Assembly: GCA_025964575.1 (NCBI GenBank)
Contig: JAOPYO010000443.1
Coordinates: 1 to 37,421 of the forward strand
DNA length: 37,421 nt
Direction of reading: 5' to 3'
Source: Actinomycetes bacterium
GTDB taxonomy: Bacteria > Actinomycetota > Actinomycetes > Streptosporangiales > Streptosporangiaceae
Both the position numbers and the translations under genes were made by a program. The notes beneath the pieces were generated by a model, which was not told the origin of the DNA, ran no database searches, and saw only the letters and a program-made list of their open reading frames with translations. Every line of letters starts with the position of its first letter. Position 1 is the stretch's first letter. Positions 8,218 through 17,854 of this stretch are shown here, in pieces.

Positions 8218-8670
8218 GTGCAGGCGATCAGCATCAAGCAACCGTGGGGCTGGGCCATCGCGCGAGGGCATCGGAAGGTCTCCAACCAGGCCGCGCCCAC
8301 CGCTTACCGCGGGCCGCTCCTCGTGCACGCCGCAATGCGGGTCGATCTGGGCTCCTGCCACTCGCCGCTGATCCGGGCCGCCGGCTGGGATCCCCGAGAC
8401 CCCCTCGCCACGCTCGGCGCCGTGATCGCCGTGGCCGAACTCGCCGACGTCTGTTCCCCCGGGGCGGATAGGGCGCACTGCGACTGCGGCCCATGGGCCG
8501 AGCAGGAAGCCCACCACTGGCGTCTCACGAGTGTCCGGGCGCTCCCCCGCCCCGTCGTCGCCCTGGGCTGGCTGGGGCTGTGGGAGCCGCAGGCCGCCCT
8601 CGTCTCCGACGTCCTGGCCATGGTGGCCGCGGACGGCGCGTCGGCCTCCTGGCCGGGAGCCGCCGCCTGA
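8218..8670 (+). CDS. ASCH-domain protein
   Basis: A 150-residue cytoplasmic protein. The N-terminus (AISIKQPWGWAIARGHRKVS followed by AYRGPLLVHAAMRVD) is the first part of an ASCH (PUA-like) domain, a fold that binds RNA or modified nucleosides. The usual 'K.VENR' stretch reads KVSNQ here, so the conserved Glu and Arg are replaced. A CDCGPW segment near residue 87 could bind metal. The GTG start has GGGAGG 6 bases upstream. The 215 bases before it are AT-richer than the surroundings and hold no convincing gene. Biochemical role unknown; some ASCH proteins hydrolyse acetylcytidine, but this cannot be claimed here. Confidence 0.8.
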   Translation: MQAISIKQPWGWAIARGHRKVSNQAAPTAYRGPLLVHAAMRVDLGSCHSPLIRAAGWDPRDPLATLGAVIAVAELADVCSPGADRAHCDCGPWAEQEAHHWRLTSVRALPRPVVALGWLGLWEPQAALVSDVLAMVAADGASASWPGAAA

Positions 8671-8717
8671 AGGGCATGTCCAGTGGCTCTTAGGTGCTCA
8701 GTGGGCTCCTGGCTGAG

Positions 8718-8747
8718 GACGGGCCCGGCCCCCGGGGCGGGCCCGTC
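8718..8747. terminator. GC-rich hairpin between convergent genes
   Basis: GACGGGCCCG and CGGGCCCGTC are perfect 10-base arms around a 10-base loop. It lies between the ASCH gene (+) and the small ORF and glycosylase (-), where a two-way terminator is expected. No U-tract is present on either side. Confidence 0.6.
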
Positions 8748-8758
8748 GCAGCATCGCC

Positions 8759-8830
8759 CTATTTCGCGGGGCGGATCAGCCCGAGCAACCCGTTCTGCTC
8801 CCCATTGATGCCGGCCGCGTTCCCGAACAT
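8759..8830 (-). CDS. Possible small gene, 23-residue peptide
   Basis: An ATG at 8830 opens a short frame reading MFGNAAGINGEQNGLLGLIR and then PAK. It is preceded by a strong AGGGAGGT (8835-8842) at a workable 4-5 base spacing and by a GC-rich hairpin at 8854-8874. The stop is followed within 12 bases by the terminator-like hairpin 8718-8747, so it has the layout of a complete tiny transcription unit. The peptide is Gly/Asn-rich with a short hydrophobic stretch and no signal sequence. I do not recognise a family and infer no function. It could be a chance frame; conservation in relatives would decide. Confidence 0.4.
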   Translation of the reverse strand: MFGNAAGINGEQNGLLGLIRPAK

Positions 8831-8853
8831 GCATACCTCCCTGGATTGCGGAC

Positions 8854-8874
8854 GGCGCGCGTTGCGGGCGCGCC
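8854..8874 (-). other. Hairpin in the leader of the small ORF
   Basis: GGCGCGC and GCGCGCC form 7-base arms around a 7-base loop, 11 bases upstream of the ribosome site of the small ORF (minus strand). The interval 8831-8988 otherwise holds no gene that I can support and no clear promoter. Confidence 0.45.
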
Positions 8875-8988
8875 GCTGTCGTCGGAAGGCACGGTCCGGG
8901 CTGGGGGGCGGTTCGGAGAATGGGTGGCCTGTGTCGGCCACGGTGACAGATGATCGCGTTGAGAGACCGCGCGGATAGGACTGCGGTA

Positions 8989-9555
8989 TCACGAACTATG
9001 GGCACGAAGACGCTTGAATTCTTCCGCGATCCGATCCAGCGTCCAACTCGCGTTGAGGCCGCTGGGGTTCGGCAGCACCCAGAGCCTGGCAGGGCCGAAC
9101 ATCTCCTCCTGCGCGCCGATGACCGTGCCCCGTTTGCCGAACGCGGTCCGATAGGCGGTGACGCCGGCCACTGCGAGGACCCTGGGCGCGTGCCGTTCGA
9201 CCAGGGCCGCCAGCCGTACGCCGCCCTCCCGCAACTCCTCGGCGGTGAGCTCGTCCGCCCTGGCGGTGGCCCGGGCCACCAGGTTCGTGATTCCCAGTCC
9301 GTACTCCGGCAGCAGCCCCTGCTCGTGCGGCGCGAGCAACCGGCCGGTGAAACCTGACCGGTGCAGGGCCGGCCAGAAACGGTTGCCCGGCCGGGCGAAA
9401 TGATGGCCGGTGGCCGCCGAATAGAGGCTGGGGTTGATCCCGCAGAACAGCACCGCCGTCGGCGAGCCGTCCTCGGGAAGGACATCCCGGATCGTACGAT
9501 TCTGGGCCGCGACCAGCTCGGCCCTGCCCGGCCGTCCCACCATCGCGTCAGCCAT
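8989..9555 (-). CDS. mug: G/U(T) mismatch-specific DNA glycosylase, Mug/TDG family
   Basis: A 188-residue DNA repair enzyme of the uracil-DNA-glycosylase superfamily that removes uracil or thymine mispaired with guanine. AVLFCGINPSLYSAATGHHF (about 34-53) holds the GINP motif with the catalytic Asn of Mug/TDG enzymes. PGNRFWPALHRSGF and LGITNLVAR follow as in the family. WVLPNPSGLNASW (about 160-172) is the second signature, which intercalates and contacts the mismatched base pair. Length is normal. The ATG at 9555 has GGTGAG nearby. It is downstream of the TauE-like gene on the same strand with a 59-base gap, and no functional link is evident. Confidence 0.92.
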   Translation of the reverse strand: MADAMVGRPGRAELVAAQNRTIRDVLPEDGSPTAVLFCGINPSLYSAATGHHFARPGNRFWPALHRSGFTGRLLAPHEQGLLPEYGLGITNLVARATARADELTAEELREGGVRLAALVERHAPRVLAVAGVTAYRTAFGKRGTVIGAQEEMFGPARLWVLPNPSGLNASWTLDRIAEEFKRLRAHSS

Positions 9556-9614
9556 CCGCTCACCCTAACCAGGCCCACCGTGACTCGGGTGCGGCCGGCG
9601 GCCTGGCCATGCCG

Positions 9615-10334
9615 TCAGAGCAGACTGCGGACGAGCAGGACGACCGCGGACGCTCCCGTGATGGCGAGTATGGCGTTCCGGGTCGCCCCCCGGTCCAGAT
9701 AGCGGCGGAACGGGCCGGAGACGGCGAAACCGGCGACCACGAACGGGGTGAGCGCCAGTCCCGCCCAGACCTGCCGGGACGGAAGCTCATGGACGGCCGC
9801 CAGCGTCAGCACGGACAACAGTGCGCCCACCGTGAAGAACACCGAGAGCGTGGCCCGGATCCGCGGCCCGGACTCCCGTTGGTAGATCAGTGCGATCGGC
9901 GGACCCCCGAGGGAGGTGGCGGTGCCCATGACACCGGCCAGCACCCCGGCTCCGATCAGCGTCCCGGCATTACGCGGAACCCGCCCCGACCACAGGCTCA
10001 GGCCGATCGCCGCCAGCACCATCCCGCCCACCGCCAGGCCGAGCGCGCGTTGCGGCACGATGGCGACGAACCAGACGCCTAACGGGGTTCCGGCCAGCCG
10101 CCCGCCGAAGGCCCACCGCAGCCCCCTCCAGTCCGCATGGCGCACCTCTCTGGCGACCACGAACAGTGGCAGCACGGCGGCCGCGATGAGCAGCGATCCT
10201 GGCATCAGCGAGGGGAACAGCAGCGTGACGATCGGCGCGGCGACCAGCCCCAGGCCGAGTCCGATGCCGCTCTGCACGATCGCGCCCAAGGCCGCGGCCA
10301 GTCCGGCCACCAGCAGAAATTCAAGATCCGGCAT
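9615..10334 (-). CDS. TauE/SafE-family membrane permease
   Basis: A 239-residue membrane protein with about 7-8 hydrophobic segments. The N-terminus reads FLLVAGLAAALGAIVQSGIG, then LGLVAAPIVTLLFP; the G.VQS..G.G pattern and the internal repeat near VLAGVMGTATSLGGPPIAL (about 138-156) are the two half-motifs of the TauE/SafE family (Pfam sulfite exporter family). Members export sulfite, sulfoacetate or other small organic anions; the substrate here is unknown. The start at 10334 is the first ATG at a sensible distance before the first helix, although its ribosome site is weak. It is divergent from the nucleotidyltransferase pair, with 71 bases between starts. Confidence 0.85.
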   Translation of the reverse strand: MPDLEFLLVAGLAAALGAIVQSGIGLGLGLVAAPIVTLLFPSLMPGSLLIAAAVLPLFVVAREVRHADWRGLRWAFGGRLAGTPLGVWFVAIVPQRALGLAVGGMVLAAIGLSLWSGRVPRNAGTLIGAGVLAGVMGTATSLGGPPIALIYQRESGPRIRATLSVFFTVGALLSVLTLAAVHELPSRQVWAGLALTPFVVAGFAVSGPFRRYLDRGATRNAILAITGASAVVLLVRSLL

Positions 10335-10405
10335 AGCATCCAGAACCGTACAGCACCCTTGAAATCGATTGGCATGGCCCCGGGGGCGTACGACAGGGTA
10401 TGACT

Positions 10406-11095
10406 GTGAACGATCTGGGAGTGCGGCTGGTGCGCGATCACACGGTGCTGTCCGTAGTGGTCGGCTCGCGGGCGTACGGGCTGGCCACGGCCGACAGCGA
10501 TGTGGACCGGCGGGGGGTGTTCGTGGCGCCGACTCCGCTGTATTGGCGGTTCGACAAGCCGCCCACCCATGTGGACGGGCCGGACGCGGAGCGCTTCTCC
10601 TGGGAGTTCGAGCGCTTCTGCGGCCTGGCCCTGGACGCCAACCCGACCGTGCTGGAATGCCTCTGGTCACCGCTGGTCGAGCAGGTCACCGCCATCGGCG
10701 GGGAACTGCTGGCCCGCAGAGGCGCGTTTCTCTCGCGGCGCGCGCACCGAACGTTCCACCGCTACGCCGAGAGCCAGTTCCGTAAGCTGGAGGCCGATCT
10801 GCGCAACCATGGGGAACCCGGCTGGAAACACGTCATGCATCTGCTCCGGCTGCTGCTCAGCGGCCGGCATCTGGTCGAGCACGGCGAGCCGCTGGTGGAC
10901 GTGAGCGAGCATCGGGAGCGGCTGCTGGCCGTACGCCGCGGCGAGGTCGGCTGGGACGAGATCGAGGCCTGGCGGACGTCGCTGACCACCGGCATGAACG
11001 CGGCGCTGGCCACCAGCCCGCTGCCCGGTGAGCCGGACCGGGCCTTGGTAGAGGAGCTGCTGGTGTCCGTACGACGCAGGGAGGTCGGAGCGTGA
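10406..11095 (+). CDS. Predicted nucleotidyltransferase (pol beta superfamily), first of a tandem pair
   Basis: A 229-residue protein with VVVGSRAYGLATADSDVD (17-34), the GS...SDxD motif of the polymerase-beta nucleotidyltransferase fold, in which the two Asp residues hold the metal ions and GS binds the nucleotide. The rest is helical, with KHVMHLLRLLLSGRHLVEHG in the middle, as in the COG3541/YcgL group of uncharacterised nucleotidyltransferases. The GTG at 10406 is chosen because AGGG lies 7 bases upstream; ATG at 10400 would be only one base from it. It overlaps the next, related gene by 4 bases (GTGA), so the two proteins are probably co-translated and may work together. Target molecule unknown. 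Confidence 0.82.
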   Translation: MNDLGVRLVRDHTVLSVVVGSRAYGLATADSDVDRRGVFVAPTPLYWRFDKPPTHVDGPDAERFSWEFERFCGLALDANPTVLECLWSPLVEQVTAIGGELLARRGAFLSRRAHRTFHRYAESQFRKLEADLRNHGEPGWKHVMHLLRLLLSGRHLVEHGEPLVDVSEHRERLLAVRRGEVGWDEIEAWRTSLTTGMNAALATSPLPGEPDRALVEELLVSVRRREVGA

Positions 11096-11835
11096 ACCTA
11101 CCCGAGGCTGTCATGACGGAGGTCGAGCGCGCCCACCCGTATGACCGGGCGTTCATTACGGTGAGCGGCGCACATCTGTACGGCTTCCCGTCGGCGGACT
11201 CCGACCTCGACCTGCGCGGCGTACACCTGCTGCCGCTGGAGCAGATCGTCGGCCTGCGCACCGGTGAGGAGACCATCACCCGGACCTGGCACGACGACCT
11301 CGAGGTCGACCTGGTCACCCACGAGCTGGCGAAATTCTGCCGGATGCTGCTGAGCCGCAACGGCTATGTGCTCGAGCAGGTGCTGTCACCGCTGGTCGTG
11401 ACGACATCTCCCTTGCACCAGGAACTGGTCGCCGTGGCACCTCGCTGTGTGACCCGGCTGCATGCCCATCACTACCTCGGCTTCGCCCGCAACCAGTGGC
11501 GGCTGTTCGAGAAGTCCGGGGAGCTCAAGCCACTGCTCTACACCTTCCGGGTGCTGCTGACCGGCATCCACCTGATGGGCACCGGTGAGCTGGTGGCCGA
11601 CCTCAACACCCTGACGGGCGGCCCCGCCTATCTACCGGAGCTGATCGAGGCCAAGCGGACCGCCGAGCACGGCACGCTCCCCGAGGGAGCTCCAGACGTG
11701 GAACGGCTGGGCGCCGACGTGGTAGCCCTGACCCTGCGGCTGGAGGAGGAACGCGACCGGTCCACGCTGCCCGAGGAGCCGGACGCCCACGACGCCCTGC
11801 ACGACCTGGTCGTACGGACCCGGCTCGGGACGTGA
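11092..11835 (+). CDS. Predicted nucleotidyltransferase (pol beta superfamily), second of a tandem pair
   Basis: A 247-residue paralogue of the preceding product. FITVSGAHLYGFPSADSDLD (21-40) matches the same motif, with both metal-binding Asp residues (D38, D40) but Ala where the first protein has the motif Ser (SGA instead of VGS). DDLEVDLVTHELAKFC may supply the third acidic residue. The middle segment LLYTFRVLLTGIHLMGTGEL aligns with KHVMHLLRLLLSGRHLVEHG of the partner, so the whole proteins are homologous, not just the motif. The start overlaps the upstream stop by 4 bases. Both are cytoplasmic and lack other recognisable domains. Function is unassigned; possible substrates include RNA, protein or a small molecule. 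Confidence 0.82.
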   Translation: MNLPEAVMTEVERAHPYDRAFITVSGAHLYGFPSADSDLDLRGVHLLPLEQIVGLRTGEETITRTWHDDLEVDLVTHELAKFCRMLLSRNGYVLEQVLSPLVVTTSPLHQELVAVAPRCVTRLHAHHYLGFARNQWRLFEKSGELKPLLYTFRVLLTGIHLMGTGELVADLNTLTGGPAYLPELIEAKRTAEHGTLPEGAPDVERLGADVVALTLRLEEERDRSTLPEEPDAHDALHDLVVRTRLGT

Positions 11836-11903
11836 TCGCGCCGCACCCTGCGCGTGGGTCCTACCTGGGGAAATAGCCCGAAGCCGACCGGTGTTCAAAG
11901 CTC

Positions 11904-12866
11904 ATGGCTAATATCGGACGCACACATTCCAAGCAGATCGGCGGCTCCGACCTCGCTGTTTTCCCACTCGTCCTTGGCGGCAACGTCTTCGGGTGGACCG
12001 CCGACGAGGCCCGGTCCTTCGCTGTTCTTGATGCCTACGCGGAGGCCGGCGGCAACTTCATCGACACCGCGGACGTCTACTCCGCCTGGGCCCCCGGTCA
12101 CTCCGGAGGCGAGTCCGAGACCGTCCTGGGCAAATGGCTCGCTTCCCGCGGCAACCGGGACGACATCGTGGTCGCCACCAAGGTCGGCGCACACCCCCGG
12201 TTCAAGGGCCTCAAGGCGGAGACCCTCCGGAACGCCGCCGAAGAGTCCCTGCGACGGCTGGGCACCGACCACATCGACCTCTACTACACGCACTTCGACG
12301 ACGAGAGCACACCTGTCGAAGAGATCATCACTGCCCTCGACCTGCTGGTCCGGGAGGGCAAGGTGCGCCACATCGCCGCCTCCAACCTCTCCCCCGCCCG
12401 CCTCGCCGCCTCACTCGCCGTCTCCGACCGCGAGGGTCTGGCGAAGTACGTGGCGTTGCAGCCGCACTACAACCTGGTTTCCCGGGACACCTATGAGGGC
12501 GAACTCGCCGCCCTCGTCGCCGAGCACGGACTCTCCGCCCTTCCCTATGCCGCCCTCGCCGCGGGATTCCTCACCGGCAAGTACCGGCCGGGCGGCCCCG
12601 AGGTGGACAGCCCCCGCGCCCAAGGCGCGATCAAGCATCTGGACGATGAGCGCGGCCCCAAGGTACTGGAGGCTCTGGACGCCATCGCCACCGACCGTGG
12701 CGTCGAGGTCGCCACGATCGCGCTCGCCTGGCTGGCCGCGCAGCCGACGGTTGCGGCGCCGATCGCCAGCGCCAGTACGGTGGAGCAGCTGCCCGCGCTG
12801 CTCGCCGTCGCCGACCTGAAGCTCACCGAGGCCGAGCTACAGTCGCTCACCATCGCCTCCGGCTGA
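11904..12866 (+). CDS. Aldo/keto reductase
   Basis: A 320-residue NADPH-dependent oxidoreductase with the (beta/alpha)8 fold. The catalytic tetrad is visible: Asp and Tyr in FIDTADVYSAW, Lys in VVATKVG, and His in LYYTHFDD. The C-terminal IASASTVEQL segment binds the 2'-phosphate of NADPH. The sequence fits the group of bacterial aldo/keto reductases related to YajO/general stress protein 69. Natural substrate is not deducible. The ATG at 11904 lacks a strong ribosome site, and the 68 bases upstream contain no obvious promoter, so co-transcription with the nucleotidyltransferases is possible. It ends facing acnA across a strong terminator. Confidence 0.9.
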   Translation: MANIGRTHSKQIGGSDLAVFPLVLGGNVFGWTADEARSFAVLDAYAEAGGNFIDTADVYSAWAPGHSGGESETVLGKWLASRGNRDDIVVATKVGAHPRFKGLKAETLRNAAEESLRRLGTDHIDLYYTHFDDESTPVEEIITALDLLVREGKVRHIAASNLSPARLAASLAVSDREGLAKYVALQPHYNLVSRDTYEGELAALVAEHGLSALPYAALAAGFLTGKYRPGGPEVDSPRAQGAIKHLDDERGPKVLEALDAIATDRGVEVATIALAWLAAQPTVAAPIASASTVEQLPALLAVADLKLTEAELQSLTIASG

Positions 12867-12927
12867 GCACGTTCTTGATCCGGGAGGATCGCCCTCCTTG
12901 GCGAACACGTTCCTCCCGGACCATGCG

Positions 12928-12965
12928 GTACGGGCCGCCTCCCGGCATGGGGAGGCGGCCCGTAC
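12928..12965. terminator. Bidirectional terminator between the aldo/keto reductase gene and acnA
   Basis: A perfect 16-bp stem (12928-12943 with 12950-12965) and 6-base loop lie 12 bases beyond the acnA stop and 61 bases after the reductase stop. The stem is very GC-rich and has no U-tract, as is common in actinomycetes. Confidence 0.8.
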
Positions 12966-12977
12966 GGCGTATCGGTC

Positions 12978-15743
<2,766 letters not shown>

Positions 15744-15979
15744 GACTGACTCCTCCTCCATCGCCGCGCCTCCGGCCAGATGGCTTCCGGCGCGACGTTT
15801 CGATCCATGGGCGCTGTGTAACGGCCACTGCCGGCTCATGCGCCACCGATCCCATCCTGCCCCGTCGAAGGGCGGGTGAACGGCGGGCGAGTTCGGCGCG
15901 GTGGGTTTCCCCTATGAATCCTGCCCTAAAGCCGCCAATCCCCCAGCACTGAGGATTGCCTAACTTCCGCAAGACTTCT

Positions 15980-16018
15980 CTTGACGTCAAGCTACTGCGG
16001 ATTTATCTCGACATCAAG
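15980..16018 (-). promoter_or_regulatory. acnA promoter with twin palindromes
   Basis: On the minus strand, TTGATG (16012-16017) and TAGCTT (15989-15994) are spaced by 17 bases, a good -35/-10 pair. CTTGATGTCGAG (16007-16018) covers the -35 box and the perfect 12-base palindrome CTTGACGTCAAG (15980-15991) overlaps the -10 box. The two sites share CTTGAYGTCRAG and start 27 bases apart. Position on the core promoter implies repression. The interval between this promoter and acnA (about 240 bases) shows no other gene. Confidence 0.6.
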
Positions 16019-16065
16019 TTACCCGCGGGTTAAGGAACCTGCCTTGCCGCTGGACGCCTCCCACC

Positions 16066-16290
16066 TCAGCGCGGCTGCTTACCCGCGCCCCGCACTTCGA
16101 TCGACGCGAGCAGATCCGCGGTGGCCGACGCCACCACGGCGACAGCGCGTTCGAACGCCTCGGCGTTGTGCGCGGCGGGCGTACGGAAGCCGGACACCTT
16201 ACGGACGTACTGCAGCGCTGCGGCACGCACATCCTCATCGGTGACGTCGTCCTCGAACGGCGGGCGAAGGGTCTTGATACTGCGGCACAT
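16066..16290 (-). CDS. DUF2277-family small protein
   Basis: A 74-residue protein reading MCRSIKTLRPPFEDDVTDED, then AALQYVRKVSGFRTPAAHN and a C-terminal helix ATADLLASIEVRG. The start MCRSIKTLR, the ALQYVRKVSG core and the following Asn-Glu-Ala-Phe are the conserved features of DUF2277, a widespread bacterial family without a known function. The invariant Cys at position 2 could bind metal. GGAGAG lies about 11 bases before the ATG at 16290. It is on the same strand as acnA and upstream of its promoter. Short but clearly a real gene by family match. Confidence 0.87.
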   Translation of the reverse strand: MCRSIKTLRPPFEDDVTDEDVRAAALQYVRKVSGFRTPAAHNAEAFERAVAVVASATADLLASIEVRGAGKQPR

Positions 16291-16432
16291 GACCACATTC
16301 TCTCTCCAACTGGTGGGATCGTGAGCGATCAGCGCAGCGAGATCCGGGGCACTCGCAACTGGTGACCATGCGTGTGCATGGTGCAGCGATACGCCAGTGA
16401 TTAGGCGCACATCGGGAATCCGCACCACACTC

Positions 16433-16462
16433 GCGAGCCTTCTTGGAGACAAGGAAGCTCGC
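16433..16462. other. Strong stem-loop in the DUF2277-PadR intergenic region
   Basis: A 13-bp stem with one mismatch and one G-U pair closes a GAGA loop (GNRA type). It lies 143 bases upstream of the DUF2277 start and before the PadR promoter, so it could be in the 5' leader of the DUF2277 gene. A second short hairpin, CCATGC-GTGT-GCATGG, is at 16366-16381. No gene is seen in 16291-16557. Confidence 0.4.
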
Positions 16463-16489
16463 TCATCCCTGACGGCCGGGAACCAATCC

Positions 16490-16517
16490 TTGACTCCCAA
16501 CGTTTCCGATATATCGT
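16490..16517 (+). promoter_or_regulatory. Promoter and operator of the PadR-DUF1707 operon
   Basis: TTGACT (16490-16495) and TATCGT (16512-16517) are spaced 16 bases apart. The perfect palindrome CGATATATCG (16507-16516) covers the -10 box. PadR regulators commonly bind such AT-rich palindromes in their own promoters, so autorepression is likely. Confidence 0.6.
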
Positions 16518-16557
16518 TGGCGTATCGTGAGTGCTCTAAGAGAGCTCTCAGAAGTGG

Positions 16558-17340
16558 GTGAAGAATATGGGATCGACACCTGGAGATCCGGGGCGAGGCT
16601 CGGGGCCGGAGCCGTGGGAGGCCGCGGCTCAGGCGGCCGCGCAGGCGGCGGCCAAGGTCGCCGGAGCTGCCGCGAAGGTCGCGCAGGAAGTGGCGCAGGA
16701 GGGTGTGAAGCGCGGTGTCCGTCATGGGATGCGCGGTGACTTCCCCGGCTGGATCTTCGGCGGAGGCCCGGGCGGACCCGGACCGTGGGGGCGGGGACCC
16801 CGTGGGCGCGGGCCAGGGGGACGCGGGCCGTGGGGCCAAGGCCCATGGGACTCCCCGCCCAAGGCCAAGAAGGGCGACGTGCGGGCGGCCATCCTGGCGC
16901 TGCTGGTGGAGGGGCCGTACAACGGCTACCAGATCATCCAGGAGGTCGACGAGCGCAGTGGCGGCCTCTGGCGGCCGAGCCCGGGCGCGGTCTATCCGGC
17001 CCTGCAGCAACTGGCCGACGAGGGCCTGATCGAGGGCGTGGAAGAGTCCGGCCGGAAAACCTTCCACCTCACCGACGCGGGCCGCACCTATGTCGAGGAA
17101 CACCCGGACGAGCTGGGCACCCCCTGGCCGACGCCGACGGGGGCAGGGCCCGGGGGCGGCGTCGGTGACCTGTTCAAAGAGGCGGCGCAGATGGGCGGGG
17201 CCCTCATGCAGGTCGTCCACGCAGGCTCGGACGAGCAGGTGGCCGAGGCCCGGCGACTGGTCGCCGCGACCCGGCGCCGGTTGTACGGCCTGCTCGCCGA
17301 GGACGCCCAGAACCCGAACAACGACGAGGGTGAGGCATGA
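16558..17340 (+). CDS. PadR-family transcriptional regulator with a long low-complexity N-terminus
   Basis: A 260-residue protein. Residues about 107-180 form the PadR winged helix: DVRAAILALLVEGPYNGYQI, then RPSPGAVYPALQQLADEGLI and GRKTFHLTDAG. Before it lie an Ala-rich helical stretch (about 22-50, with repeated AAQAAAKVA-like units) and a Gly/Pro/Arg/Trp-rich segment (about 66-98). The C-terminal helix EQVAEARRLVAATRRRLYGL should form the dimer interface. The GTG start at 16558 is accepted; an in-frame ATG at 16567 is possible. The adjacent DUF1707 gene begins 4 bases after the stop, a pairing common in actinobacteria. PadR repressors typically control membrane or efflux genes, so the partner may be its target. 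The inducing signal is unknown. Confidence 0.88.
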   Translation: MKNMGSTPGDPGRGSGPEPWEAAAQAAAQAAAKVAGAAAKVAQEVAQEGVKRGVRHGMRGDFPGWIFGGGPGGPGPWGRGPRGRGPGGRGPWGQGPWDSPPKAKKGDVRAAILALLVEGPYNGYQIIQEVDERSGGLWRPSPGAVYPALQQLADEGLIEGVEESGRKTFHLTDAGRTYVEEHPDELGTPWPTPTGAGPGGGVGDLFKEAAQMGGALMQVVHAGSDEQVAEARRLVAATRRRLYGLLAEDAQNPNNDEGEA

Positions 17341-17344
17341 CGAC

Positions 17345-17824
17345 ATGACGACGGGCCCGGACTACCTGCGTGTCGGCGACACCGAGCGCAACGAGTTGGC
17401 GGATTCCCTGCACGAGCACTTCGTGCAGGGCCGCCTGAACCGCGAGGAACTGGACGAGCGGCTGGCCGCCGCCCTGACCGCCAAGACCGTCGGTGATCTG
17501 CGCGCGGTCAGCCGGGATCTGCCCAAGCCGCCGGCCGCGTACGACCCGGGCGCCGGCCTCGACGAGCACTGGGGCGGGCCACCTTGGGCCGCCCACCATC
17601 GCCTTGCGCGACGCCAGGGCCTCTCGCCGGCACACCATCGGCATGGGCCACGCCCGATGAGGTTGCTGCTCGCCGCCGCCATCCTCATCGCCATCGCCAC
17701 CGCCGGTTCGGGCTGGGCGGTCTTCGCGGTGATCCGGGTGTTCTTCGTCGCCTGGCTGGTGATGGCCGTGGTGGGCATGGTGCACAGCCGCCGATGGCAT
17801 CGGATGCACAGACCACCGCGGTGA
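17345..17824 (+). CDS. DUF1707 domain membrane protein
   Basis: A 159-residue protein. Residues about 7-52 (LRVGDTERNELADSLHEHFV, then GRLNREELDERLAAALTAKT) are a DUF1707 domain, a short helical SHOCT-like module found at the N-terminus of many actinobacterial membrane proteins. A His-rich linker leads to two hydrophobic segments (about 106-147), so the N-terminal domain probably faces the cytoplasm. The start at 17345 follows the PadR stop by 4 bases, so translation is likely coupled. A role in envelope sensing is often guessed for the family but not established. Confidence 0.85.
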   Translation: MTTGPDYLRVGDTERNELADSLHEHFVQGRLNREELDERLAAALTAKTVGDLRAVSRDLPKPPAAYDPGAGLDEHWGGPPWAAHHRLARRQGLSPAHHRHGPRPMRLLLAAAILIAIATAGSGWAVFAVIRVFFVAWLVMAVVGMVHSRRWHRMHRPPR

Positions 17825-17854
17825 CGCCGGACCGGCTCCACGACCTCGTGCAGG

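Noticed and set aside
15744-15839. N-terminal extension of aconitase
   Set aside because: The ribosome site GGAGGAG lies within it, and family members start at the VSANSFDS position.
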